The position numbers and the translations under genes are program-made. The notes under the pieces were generated by a model, which ran no database searches, was not told the DNA's origin, and worked only from the letters and a program-made list of their open reading frames with translations. Positions 28,282 to 36,356 of a stretch of 64,000 nucleotides of DNA are shown here, piece by piece. Every line of letters starts with the position of its first letter. Positions within the stretch are counted from its first letter, which is position 1. This DNA is from RYN-230 sp963793825 (lineage in GTDB: Bacteria; Actinomycetota; Actinomycetes; Streptosporangiales; Streptosporangiaceae): the NCBI GenBank assembly GCA_963793825.1, contig CAWCBE010000006.1:146377-210376 (forward strand), given 5' to 3'.

Positions 28282-29577
28282 ATGGGCTATAGCGACAGCG
28301 CGGGCGGCCGCCCGGGGCAGGGACCGGACTGCGTGGTGTACCTGGACCATGCGGCCACTACCCCGCTCCGGCCTGAGGCCCTCGCGGTCATGACCGAGGA
28401 ACTCGGCCAGCTGGGCAATGCCTCTTCGTTGCACAACGCAGGCCGCCGGGCACGGCGGGTCGTCGAGGAGTCCCGGGAACAGATCGCGGAGATATTCGGC
28501 GCCCGGCCCAGTGAGGTCATCTTCACCAGTGGCGGGACCGAGGCAGACAACCTGGCGGTCAAGGGGCTGTACTGGGCCCGGCAGGACGAGGTCGCCGCGG
28601 GCGGCTCCTCGGGCCGGGCCCGGCCGGGCCCGGCCCGGCCGGGCCCGGCCCGGCCCGGCGCGGCATCGCCGGGTCCCCGCCGCCGGGTGCTGGCCACGGC
28701 GGTCGAGCATCACGCCGTGCTGGACTCGGTGCACTGGCTGGCTGCCCATGAGGCCGCTGAGGAAGAGTGGCTGCCGGTCGATGCGACCGGCGTGCTGCGC
28801 CCCAGCGTGCTCGCCGACGCCATCGTCGCGGACCCGGACGGGGTCGCCCTGGTCACGGTCATGTGGGTGAACAACGAGGTGGGCGCGGTCCAGCCCATCG
28901 CTGAGCTGGCCGAGGTGGCCCGCGAGTACGGCATCCCCTTCCACACCGACGCGGTGCAGGCGGCCGGCCAGCTGCCGGTCAGCTTCGCCGCCAGCGGCAC
29001 GGACGCCATGACGGTCACCGGCCACAAGTTCGGCGGCCCGGTCGGCGCCGGGGCCCTGCTACTGGCCCGGGGCGTGCGGCCGGTCCCGGTACTGCACGGC
29101 GGCGGGCAGGAAAGCGAGGTGCGGTCCGGCACCCTGGACGCGCCCGCCATCCGGGCGTTCGCGGTCGCCGCCGCGGTCATGGCCGGCCGCCGGGACGAGG
29201 AGGCAGCCCGGATGGCCAAGCTCCGGGATGACCTCATCGCGCAGGTGCTGGCGGCCGTGCCGGACGCCATCCTGAACGGGCCGCCGCCCGGGCCGGGCCG
29301 ACTGCCCGGCAACGCGCATTTTTCCTTCCCCGGCTGTGAGGGTGACGCGCTGCTCATGCTGCTCGACGCGAAGGGCATCGCCTGCTCCACCGGGTCCGCC
29401 TGCACGGCGGGGATCGCCCAGCCCAGCCACGTGCTGCTGGCCATGGGCGCCGACGACGCCCGGGCGCGTAGCTCGCTGCGGTTCTCGCTCGGCCACTCCA
29501 GCACCCAGGCCGATGTGGACGCCCTCGGCGCGGTCATCGGCGAGGTCGTGCAGCGGGCCCGCCGCGCCACCCGCTAG
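28282..29577 (+). CDS. Cysteine desulfurase with a low-complexity insertion
   Basis: PLP-dependent enzyme (NifS/IscS class V) that moves sulfur from cysteine to acceptors; next door MnmA needs such sulfur for tRNA. 431 residues. YLDHAATTPLRPEALAVM at the N-terminus, TSGGTEADNLAVKG, the PLP lysine in TGHKFGGPVGAGAL (Lys249) and the sulfur-carrying cysteine in GIACSTGSACTAG (Cys368) are all in place. Residues about 109-132 are an Arg/Pro/Gly/Ala repeat (ARPGP units) not found in usual family members, encoded by a CCCGGCC/GGGCCCGG repeat. It falls in a surface loop before RRVLATAVEHHAV, so activity may survive. Confidence 0.9.
   Translation: MGYSDSAGGRPGQGPDCVVYLDHAATTPLRPEALAVMTEELGQLGNASSLHNAGRRARRVVEESREQIAEIFGARPSEVIFTSGGTEADNLAVKGLYWARQDEVAAGGSSGRARPGPARPGPARPGAASPGPRRRVLATAVEHHAVLDSVHWLAAHEAAEEEWLPVDATGVLRPSVLADAIVADPDGVALVTVMWVNNEVGAVQPIAELAEVAREYGIPFHTDAVQAAGQLPVSFAASGTDAMTVTGHKFGGPVGAGALLLARGVRPVPVLHGGGQESEVRSGTLDAPAIRAFAVAAAVMAGRRDEEAARMAKLRDDLIAQVLAAVPDAILNGPPPGPGRLPGNAHFSFPGCEGDALLMLLDAKGIACSTGSACTAGIAQPSHVLLAMGADDARARSSLRFSLGHSSTQADVDALGAVIGEVVQRARRATR
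28607..28668. repeat. CCGGGCCCGGC simple repeat inside the cysteine desulfurase gene
   Basis: About four units of a 15-base repeat made only of G and C (GGGCCCGGCCCGGCC-like), palindromic in itself, in frame with the host gene. Could be replication-slippage expansion, and is a site where assemblies often err. Confidence 0.7.
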
Positions 29578-29732
29578 CTGTGCTGGCCCGGGGGGCGAGC
29601 CCCCGGAGCCCCCGCGCTTGGCTGGCTCGCAGGGACACGCCTGCGGCGCGCCCCGCTGTGCTGGCCCGGGGGCGAGCCCCCGGAGCCCCCGCGCTTGGCT
29701 GGCTCGCAAGGACACGCCTGCGGCGCGCCCCG
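29578..29732. repeat. Two direct copies of a 78-base hairpin-bearing repeat
   Basis: Copies start at 29578 and 29656 and differ by one G in a homopolymer and one base near the end. Each contains CCGGGGGC-GA-GCCCCCGG, a near-perfect self-complementary stem, followed by GCGCTTGGCTGGCTCGCA. They lie immediately after the cysteine desulfurase stop and before mnmA, so may act as stacked terminators or be a dispersed repeat family of this genome. Confidence 0.8.
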
Positions 29733-29786
29733 CCTCGCCAGCCAATGGCGCGGGACCTGCGCAGTGCCGCGTACCCTCAGTAGACG

Positions 29787-30857
29787 ATGAATCGTCTTCG
29801 CGTGCTGGCCGCCATGTCCGGCGGCGTGGATTCCGCCGTGGCCGCCGCCCGCGCCGCGGAGGCCGGCCATGAGGTGACCGGCGTCCACCTGGCGCTGTCC
29901 CGTAGCCCGCAGTCCCACCGGACCGGGGCCCGTGGCTGCTGCACCCTCGAGGATGCCCGGGACGCGCGCCGGGCCGCGGACGTGATCGGCATCCCGTTCT
30001 ACGTCTGGGATATGGCGGAGCGCTTCGACCGCGACGTGGTGGCCGATTTCGTCGCCGAGTACGCCCGCGGCCACACCCCCAACCCGTGCCTGCGCTGCAA
30101 CGAGAAGATCAAGTTCGCCGCCGTGCTGGACCGCGCGGTCGCCCTGGGCTTCGATGCGGTGTGTACCGGGCACCACGCCCGGCTGGACGGCGGACAGCTG
30201 CGGCGCAGCGTGGACGAGGGCAAGGACCAGTCCTACGTGCTGGCCGTGCTGAGCCGCGAGCAGCTGAGCCGGTCCATGTTCCCGCTGGGCTCCTCCACCA
30301 AGGCCCAGGTGCGGGCCGAGGCGGCCGCCCGCGGGATGGCGGTGGCCACCAAGCCGGACAGCCACGACGTCTGCTTTATCCCCGACGGCGACACCAGGGC
30401 CTTCCTGACCAGCCGGCTCGGCGAGGCGCCCGGCCGCATCGTGGCCCAGGACGGCACCGTCGTGGGCCAGCATGACGGCGCCTACGGGTTCACCGTCGGC
30501 CAGCGCAAGGGCCTGAAGGTGGATGCGCCAGCCGGTGACGGCAGGCCCCGCTACGTCCTGGACATCGAGCCGGTCACCCGGACCGTCACGATCGGCCCTG
30601 CGGACGCCCTCGACGTGCAGGAGATCGTGGCCGAGCGCGCCGTATGGACCGGCTGCGAGCCACTCACCGAGCCCACCGAGTGCCTGGCCCAGTTGCGGGC
30701 GCACGGGGAGGTCTACCCGGCCACCGCCGTCGGCGACGGCGACCTGATCCGCATCTGGCTGGGCCAGCCGGCCCGGGGGGTGGCCCGGGGGCAGGCCGCG
30801 GTGCTGTACCGCGGCGACACCGTGCTCGGCAGCGGCGCCATCACCGTAACCCGCTGA
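29787..30857 (+). CDS. mnmA: tRNA 2-thiouridylase MnmA
   Basis: Installs the 2-thio group on U34 of Lys, Glu and Gln tRNAs, using sulfur from a cysteine desulfurase such as its upstream neighbour. 356 residues. The PP-loop ATP site is AAMSGGVDSAVAAA near residue 9. The catalytic cysteines are Cys101 (NPCLRCNEKIKF) and Cys196 (HDVCFIPDG). GKDQSYVLAVLSREQL and YGFTVGQRKGL are also canonical. The protein is shorter than some homologues, but complete. This is the last core gene before the accessory stretch. Confidence 0.95.
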   Translation: MNRLRVLAAMSGGVDSAVAAARAAEAGHEVTGVHLALSRSPQSHRTGARGCCTLEDARDARRAADVIGIPFYVWDMAERFDRDVVADFVAEYARGHTPNPCLRCNEKIKFAAVLDRAVALGFDAVCTGHHARLDGGQLRRSVDEGKDQSYVLAVLSREQLSRSMFPLGSSTKAQVRAEAAARGMAVATKPDSHDVCFIPDGDTRAFLTSRLGEAPGRIVAQDGTVVGQHDGAYGFTVGQRKGLKVDAPAGDGRPRYVLDIEPVTRTVTIGPADALDVQEIVAERAVWTGCEPLTEPTECLAQLRAHGEVYPATAVGDGDLIRIWLGQPARGVARGQAAVLYRGDTVLGSGAITVTR

Positions 30858-30859
30858 CC

Positions 30860-30885
30860 TGGCCCGCCTCGGGCAAGCCGGGCCA
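30860..30885 (+). terminator. Weak hairpin after mnmA
   Basis: TGGCCCG and CGGGCCA, 12-base loop, directly after the mnmA stop, followed by AAAT. A short stem, so a modest call. Confidence 0.35.
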
Positions 30886-30923
30886 AATCGCGTCGGCAGT
30901 GGTGCATAGTCCCGTGCAGGTTA

Positions 30924-30945
30924 GCAAAGGTTTCTGCAAAGAAAC
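30924..30945. promoter_or_regulatory. Putative operator of the sugar ABC operon
   Basis: Two direct GCAAAG elements 12 bases apart (30924 and 30936) overlap an inverted repeat GTTTC-N6-GAAAC (30930-30945). It ends 5 bases before the -35 box. GCAAAG/TTTGC elements of this type occur in LacI-family-controlled maltose/alpha-glucoside promoters of actinomycetes (established for that family; the regulator itself is not in this window). Confidence 0.5.
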
Positions 30946-30950
30946 ATCCC

Positions 30951-30979
30951 TTGTTGCCCGTGGGGAAAGGTTCTAGCGT
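30951..30979 (+). promoter_or_regulatory. Promoter of the sugar ABC operon
   Basis: TTGTTG, 17 bases, TAGCGT: a good vegetative actinobacterial promoter, about 55 bases before the binding-protein ATG and next to the putative operator. Confidence 0.55.
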
Positions 30980-31034
30980 GTCAGGCAACAACACGGGTGA
31001 CGGGTGCAACGATGCATCAGCCGCAGGAGGCACC

Positions 31035-32375
31035 ATGTTCGGTGGCAGTGATCATCAGGCGAGATCACGGCAGCGTTCCCGGGCGCCGGCCCCCCCGCGT
31101 CGGTCCCGGCGCCGGGTGCGCTCCTTCGCGGTGGCCGCGGGCGCTGGTGTCCTGGCGTCGGGCGTGCTCGCCGCCTGCGGGACCAGCAGTGCGTCCACCG
31201 GCCCGGTCACGCTGAATTTCTACAACTTCCCGGACCCGTCCGGCGCGGTCCAGACGGCGGCGGACAACTGCAGCGCGGCGAGCCACGGGCGCTACAAGAT
31301 CGTCTACCAGAAGCTGCAGAACGCCGCCGACCAGCAGCGGCTGCAGATGGCGCGGCGGCTGGCCGCCCACGACTCCTCCATGGACATCCTCGGCCTCGAC
31401 GTCACCTGGGAGGCTGAGTTCGCCCAGGCCGGCTGGATCCGGCCGTGGACCGGCACGTTCAAGCAGCAGGCCATAGCGGGCACGCTGAAGGGGCCGTTGC
31501 AGACCGCGATCTGGCGTGGCCAGCTGGTGGCGGTGCCCTACAACAGCAACACCCAGCTGCTCTGGTACCGCTCAGACCTGGTGAAGAAGCCCCCGGCTAC
31601 CTGGGCGCAGATGTTCGCTGACGCCCAGGCGCTGGCTAAGCAGGGCAAGCCGCACCTGATCGAGATCCAGGGCGCCCAGTACGAGGGCACCGTCGTCTGG
31701 TTCAACACCCTGGTCGCCAGCGCGGGCGGCAGCATCCTGAACGCGACCTCAACGGCGGCCAAGCTCGGCCCGCCCGCGATCAGGGCGCTGTCGATCATGA
31801 AGACGCTGGCCAGCTCATCGTCGGCCGACCCGTCGCTCGGGGTGCAGATGGAGGACCAGAACCGGCTGGCCATGGAAGCCGGCACGGCCGCGTTCGAGCT
31901 GAACTACCCCTACGTCTATCCGTCGATGAAGGCCGACAACCCCAAGCTGTTCAAGGTATTCAAGTACGCGCCGTACCCGAGCGTTATCCCGGGCACCCGG
32001 GCCAGGGTGACGATCGGCGGCATCGACCTGGCGGTCAGCGCCTACTCCCCGCACCCGCAGCAGGCCTTCCAGGCGGCGCTGTGCTTGCGCAACGCCGACA
32101 ACCAGCTGATCGCCGCGGTCAAGGGCGGGCTGCCGCCCACGCTGGCCAGCGTCTACAGCAACCCGAAGATGCAGGGCCCCTACCCGTTCCGGCAGCTGAT
32201 CCTGCAGCAGGTCAACAACGGGTCGGTGCGGCCCAAGACCCCGCTCTACCAGGTCGTGTCGGTGGCGATCTCGCATCAGGTCTCGCCGCCCAGCTCGATT
32301 AACCCGGTGAGCACCGAGCAGAACATGAGGACGCAGATCAACAACGCCCTGACCGGAAAGGGGCTGACTCCGTGA
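31035..32375 (+). CDS. Sugar ABC transporter substrate-binding lipoprotein (LpqY-like)
   Basis: Extracytoplasmic solute-binding protein (family 1) of 446 residues. A twin-arginine-rich N-region is followed by the hydrophobic stretch FAVAAGAGVLASGVLAAC, with lipobox LAAC and lipidation Cys48. The mature part starts LNFYNFPDPSGAVQTAADNC and carries AVPYNSNTQLLWYRSDLV, a typical SBP1 segment. The order SBP-permease-permease-MsmK/UgpC-type ATPase matches LpqY-SugA-SugB-SugC (trehalose recycling in mycobacteria), with the GH13 glucosidase 10 kb downstream as context; trehalose or another alpha-glucoside is therefore an inference. ATG 31035 follows GCAGGAGGC. Residues from about 135 on are duplicated downstream. 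Confidence 0.85.
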   Translation: MFGGSDHQARSRQRSRAPAPPRRSRRRVRSFAVAAGAGVLASGVLAACGTSSASTGPVTLNFYNFPDPSGAVQTAADNCSAASHGRYKIVYQKLQNAADQQRLQMARRLAAHDSSMDILGLDVTWEAEFAQAGWIRPWTGTFKQQAIAGTLKGPLQTAIWRGQLVAVPYNSNTQLLWYRSDLVKKPPATWAQMFADAQALAKQGKPHLIEIQGAQYEGTVVWFNTLVASAGGSILNATSTAAKLGPPAIRALSIMKTLASSSSADPSLGVQMEDQNRLAMEAGTAAFELNYPYVYPSMKADNPKLFKVFKYAPYPSVIPGTRARVTIGGIDLAVSAYSPHPQQAFQAALCLRNADNQLIAAVKGGLPPTLASVYSNPKMQGPYPFRQLILQQVNNGSVRPKTPLYQVVSVAISHQVSPPSSINPVSTEQNMRTQINNALTGKGLTP

Positions 32376-32406
32376 GTGTCCCGCGCATGCCCAGAGAGGT
32401 GGAGAC

Positions 32407-33348
32407 ATGACCACCGTCACTCCTCCGGTTACCGCCCAGGAACCCGCCGCCGGGCGCCACGGGCGGCCCCGCCTGTCCGAAGGGGCCCGCGCGGAACGGC
32501 GGCTGGGCTGGCTGCTGTGCGCGCCCGCGGTGATCGTCATGGTCGCGGTGACCGCCTACCCGATCGGCTACGCCATCTACCTGTCGCTCGAGCGCTACAT
32601 CATGTCGTCCCCGCAGCTCACCAAGTTCGTCGGGCTGAGCAACTACGGGGCCGTGCTCAGTTCCCCGTTCTGGTGGCACGCGCTGGTGGTGACCATCGTC
32701 ATCACGGTGGTGTCGGTGGCCATCGAGTTCGTCCTCGGCATGGCGCTGGCGCTGCTGATGTACCGGACGATCTGGGGGCGGGGCGGGGTCCGCACCTTGA
32801 TCCTTATCCCTTACGGGATCGTGACCGTGGCCGCCGCGTTCAGCTGGCTGTACGCCTGGACGCCGAGCACCGGGTACCTGTCCGCGGCGTTCGGGAACGC
32901 GGCCCCGCTGACCTCCACGACCCAGGCGATCGGTGTCATCATCCTGGCCGAGATCTGGAAGACCACGGCGTTCATGGCGCTGCTGCTGATGGCCGGGCTG
33001 TCACTGGTGCCCGAGGACCTGCTCAAGGCGGCCAAGGTGGACGGGGCGACCGCCTGGCAGCGGTTCACCCGGGTGATGCTGCCGCTGATGAAGCCCGCGA
33101 TCCTGGTGGCGCTGCTGTTCCGGACGCTCGACGCGTTCCGGATCTTCGACAACATCTACATCCTGACCCAGGGCAACAACGGCACCGGGTCGGTGTCGAT
33201 GCTGACCTACGACAACCTGTTCACCGGGCTGAACCTGGGCATCGGCTCCGCGCTGTCCGTCCTGATCCTGATCTGTGTGGCGATCATCGCGGTCGTGTTC
33301 ATCAAGATCTTCGGCGCAGCCGCTCCCGGGACGGACCTTCGGCGATGA
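32407..33348 (+). CDS. Sugar ABC permease 1 (SugA-like), copy A
   Basis: Membrane component of the carbohydrate importer, MalF/SugA class, 313 residues with six membrane segments (the first is APAVIVMVAVTAYPIGYAI). The ATPase-docking EAA loop reads EDLLKAAKVDGATAWQRF at about residue 200. ATG 32407 follows GAGAGGTGGAGAC. Copy B at 36353 differs by only five residues (Pro/Ala, Leu/Met, Val/Ile, Leu/Met, Leu/Ile). Confidence 0.9.
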   Translation: MTTVTPPVTAQEPAAGRHGRPRLSEGARAERRLGWLLCAPAVIVMVAVTAYPIGYAIYLSLERYIMSSPQLTKFVGLSNYGAVLSSPFWWHALVVTIVITVVSVAIEFVLGMALALLMYRTIWGRGGVRTLILIPYGIVTVAAAFSWLYAWTPSTGYLSAAFGNAAPLTSTTQAIGVIILAEIWKTTAFMALLLMAGLSLVPEDLLKAAKVDGATAWQRFTRVMLPLMKPAILVALLFRTLDAFRIFDNIYILTQGNNGTGSVSMLTYDNLFTGLNLGIGSALSVLILICVAIIAVVFIKIFGAAAPGTDLRR

Positions 33349-33382
33349 GGCCGGCTACTGGAGCAACGGAGGGGCGACGCTG

Positions 33383-34213
33383 ATGGCAACGACGACACCG
33401 GCGAAGGTCGGGTGGAGTGTCGCGAACATCGTCACGATCGTGCTCGTGCTGATCCCGCTGGTGTGGATCATCTCCCTGTCGTTCAAGACGACCGCCTCGA
33501 TCACCGATCCCACCTACTTCCCCACCCACTGGACGTGGTCCAACTACTCCGGGATCCTGACCACCTCCACCTTCCTGCGGCCACTGGTGAACTCGATCGG
33601 CATCGGGCTGATCGCCACGTTCATCGCGGTCGTGCTGGCCTCGATGGCGGCGTACGCGGTGGCCCGGCTGAACTTCCCGGGCAAGAGCGTGCTGATCGGC
33701 CTGTCGCTGCTGATCGCGATGTTCCCGGCGATCGCGCTGGCCACCCCGCTGTTCAACATCGAGCGGATCCTGGGCCTGTTCGACACCTGGCCGGGGCTGA
33801 TCATCCCTTACGTGGCGACCGGCCTGCCGCTCGGCATCTACACGCTGTCCGCGTTCTTCCGGGAGATCCCGTGGGAGCTGGAGAAGGCGGCCAAGGTGGA
33901 CGGGGCTACCCCGTTCCAGGCCTTCACGCGGGTCATCGCGCCACTGGCCGCGCCGGGCATGGTCACCACCGCCATCCTGGTGTTCCTGTTCTGCTGGAAC
34001 GAGTTCCTGTTCGCGATCACGCTGACCGCGACGCTCAACGCCCGCACCGCGCCGGCGGCGCTCTCGTTCTTCACGGGGAACTCGCAGTTCGCCGTGCCGA
34101 CCGGGTCGATCTCCGCGGCGGCGGTGGTCATCACCATTCCCATCATCATCTTCGTGCTGTTCTTCCAGCGCCGGATCGTGGCCGGACTGACCTCCGGCGC
34201 GGTCAAGGGCTGA
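33383..34213 (+). CDS. Sugar ABC permease 2 (SugB-like), copy A
   Basis: MalG/SugB-class permease, 276 residues, six membrane segments. The EAA loop is ELEKAAKVDGATPFQAFTRV (around residue 168). The start ATG 33383 follows GGAGGGGCGACG. It differs from copy B by two residues only (Ala7/Glu, and Val/Leu in the TFLRPL-NSIG segment). The clustering with permease 1 and the ATPase makes its function in the same importer secure. Confidence 0.9.
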   Translation: MATTTPAKVGWSVANIVTIVLVLIPLVWIISLSFKTTASITDPTYFPTHWTWSNYSGILTTSTFLRPLVNSIGIGLIATFIAVVLASMAAYAVARLNFPGKSVLIGLSLLIAMFPAIALATPLFNIERILGLFDTWPGLIIPYVATGLPLGIYTLSAFFREIPWELEKAAKVDGATPFQAFTRVIAPLAAPGMVTTAILVFLFCWNEFLFAITLTATLNARTAPAALSFFTGNSQFAVPTGSISAAAVVITIPIIIFVLFFQRRIVAGLTSGAVKG

Positions 34214-34229
34214 GCGAAAGGGGCATGCA

Positions 34230-36356
34230 GTGGCCGAGATAATCCTGGAGCACGTGACCAAGCGCTTTCCCGACGGTGCGCTCGCGGTTGACGACTTCAA
34301 CATAGACATCGCGGACGGCGAGTTCGTGATCCTGGTCGGCCCGTCCGGCTGCGGCAAGTCAACGACGCTGAACATGATCGCCGGCCTGGAGGACATCAGC
34401 GAGGGTGAGCTGCGCATCGCCGGCCAGGTCGTCAACCAGAAGGCGCCCAAGGACCGCGACATCGCGATGGTGTTCCAGAGCTACGCGCTGTACCCGCACA
34501 TGACGGTCCGGGAGAACATGGGGTTCGCGCTGAAGCTGGCCAAGACCCCGCCGAATGTCATCAGCGAGAAGGTCGAGGAGGCGGCCCGGATCCTTGACCT
34601 GACCCAGCACCTGGACCGCAAGCCGGCCAACCTGTCCGGTGGCCAGCGGCAGCGGGTCGCGATGGGCCGGGCCATCGTCCGTGACCCGTCCGTGTTCCTG
34701 ATGGACGAGCCGCTGTCCAACCTGGACGCGAAGCTGCGCGTGCAGATGCGCACCGAGGTGTCCCGGATCCAGCGCCGGCTCGGCACCACCATGGTCTACG
34801 TCACGCACGACCAGACCGAGGCCATGACCCTGGGCGACCGGGTCGCGGTCATGCGCAGTGGCGTGCTGCAGCAGGTGGCCTCGCCGCAGGAACTCTACGA
34901 CCGGCCCGCCAACCTGTTCGTGGCCGGCTTCATCGGCTCGCCCGCGATGAACTTCATGGGCGGCGCCTTGGAGGAGGGCAAGCTGCGCACCGGGCTGGGG
35001 GACATCCCGCTGGGCGGACGGCTCCAGCAGCTCTTGAGCAGTTCAGCGGCAGGACGGCAAATGATCGTGGGGATCCGCCCGGAGGACTTCGAGGACGCGT
35101 CACTGGTGCCCAGCGAGGCCCGGCACAACGGGATCACCTTCCCGGCCACGGTGGACGTGGTGGAGTCGCTGGGCTCGGAGAAGTACGTCTACTTCAGTCA
35201 GGAACTGGGCTCGGTGGACGCGGCCGAGCTTACTGAGCTGGCCCGGGACTCCGGCCGGGCGGACACCGGCGATACCAGCGAGACCGTGGTCGCCCGGTTC
35301 GACCCGGCCACCCAGATCACCGAGGGGCAGAACGCCGAGATCTGGGTAGACGTACGCAGGCTGCACGTGTTCGACCCGGGGAACCGGCCGTGGACCGGCT
35401 CGCTCAAGCAGCAGGCCATCGCGGGCACGCTGGCCGGGCCGCTGAAGACCGCGACCTGGCGCGGCCAGCTGGTGGCGGTGCCCTACAACAGCAACACCCA
35501 GCTGCTCTGGTACCGGTCGGACCTGGTGAAGAAGCCGCCGGCCACCTGGGCGCAGATGTTCGCTGACGCCCAGGCGCTGGCCAAGCAGGGCAAGCCGCAT
35601 CTGATCGAGATCCAGGGTGCCCAGTACGAGGGCACCGTCGTCTGGTTCAACACGCTGGTGGCCAGCGCGGGCGGCAGCATCCTGAACCCCACCTCGACGG
35701 CAGGCCCAGCTCGGGGCGCCCGCGGTCAGGGCGCTGACGATCATGAAGACGCTGGCCAGCTCATCGTCGGCCGACCCGTCGCTCGGGGTGCAGATGGAGG
35801 ACCAGAACCGGCTGGCCATGGAAGCCGGCACGGCCGCGTTCGAGCTGAACTACCCCTACGTCTATCCGTCGATGAAGGCCGACAACCCCAAGCTGTTCAA
35901 GGTCTTCAAGTACGCGCCGTACCCGAGCGTTATCCCGGGCACCCGGGCCAAGGTGACGATCGGCGGCATCGACCTGGCGGTCAGCTCCTACTCCCCGCAC
36001 CCGCAGCTCGCCTTCCAGGCGGCGCTGTGCTTGCGCAACGCCGACAACCAGCTGATCGCCGCGGTCAAGGGCGGGCTGCCGCCCACGCTGGCCAGCGTCT
36101 ACAGCAACCCGAAGATGCAGGGCCCCTACCCGTTCCGGCAGCTGATCCTGCAGCAGGTCAACAACGGGTCGGTGCGGCCCAAGACCCCGCTCTACCAGGT
36201 CGTGTCGGTGGCGATCTCGCACCAGGTCTCGCCGCCCAGCTCGATCAACCCGATGAGCACCGAGCAGAACATGAGAACGCAGATCAACAACGCCCTGACC
36301 GGAAAGGGGCTGACTCCGTGAGCGCCCCGCGCACGCCCAGAGAGGTGGAGACATGA
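34230..36356 (+). CDS. Chimeric ORF: SugC/MsmK-type ATPase (copy A) fused to part of a binding protein
   Basis: Residues 1 to about 384 are a complete MsmK/UgpC-type ABC ATPase. They contain Walker A GPSGCGKST (about 37-45), the Q-loop FQSYALYPH, signature LSGGQRQR (about 135), Walker B VFLMDEP, the His switch VTHDQ, and the C-terminal TOBE region up to RRLHVFDPGN. At 35384 the frame runs straight into RPWTGSLKQQAIAGTL, which is residue 135 onward of the sugar-binding protein, and so adds about 105 residues of that protein. A one-base insertion near 35700 then throws it out of frame, and it reads nonsense to TGA 36356. The ATPase core is intact and may work with a useless tail. The join is the left boundary of a 3.95-kb tandem duplication. 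Confidence 0.85.
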   Translation: MAEIILEHVTKRFPDGALAVDDFNIDIADGEFVILVGPSGCGKSTTLNMIAGLEDISEGELRIAGQVVNQKAPKDRDIAMVFQSYALYPHMTVRENMGFALKLAKTPPNVISEKVEEAARILDLTQHLDRKPANLSGGQRQRVAMGRAIVRDPSVFLMDEPLSNLDAKLRVQMRTEVSRIQRRLGTTMVYVTHDQTEAMTLGDRVAVMRSGVLQQVASPQELYDRPANLFVAGFIGSPAMNFMGGALEEGKLRTGLGDIPLGGRLQQLLSSSAAGRQMIVGIRPEDFEDASLVPSEARHNGITFPATVDVVESLGSEKYVYFSQELGSVDAAELTELARDSGRADTGDTSETVVARFDPATQITEGQNAEIWVDVRRLHVFDPGNRPWTGSLKQQAIAGTLAGPLKTATWRGQLVAVPYNSNTQLLWYRSDLVKKPPATWAQMFADAQALAKQGKPHLIEIQGAQYEGTVVWFNTLVASAGGSILNPTSTAGPARGARGQGADDHEDAGQLIVGRPVARGADGGPEPAGHGSRHGRVRAELPLRLSVDEGRQPQAVQGLQVRAVPERYPGHPGQGDDRRHRPGGQLLLPAPAARLPGGAVLAQRRQPADRRGQGRAAAHAGQRLQQPEDAGPLPVPAADPAAGQQRVGAAQDPALPGRVGGDLAPGLAAQLDQPDEHRAEHENADQQRPDRKGADSVSAPRTPREVET
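35384..36321 (+). pseudogene. Truncated, frameshifted second copy of the sugar-binding protein
   Basis: Corresponds to residues 135-446 of the gene at 31035. It lacks the signal peptide, lipobox and first third of the protein, so it cannot be exported on its own. One extra base near 35700 (in the stretch coding NPTSTA) breaks the frame; after that the original frame is open from 35743 to TGA 36321. The remaining sequence is nearly identical to copy A (for example Gln/Leu in PHPQ-AFQ, Arg/Lys in GTRA-VTIG). Confidence 0.85.
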
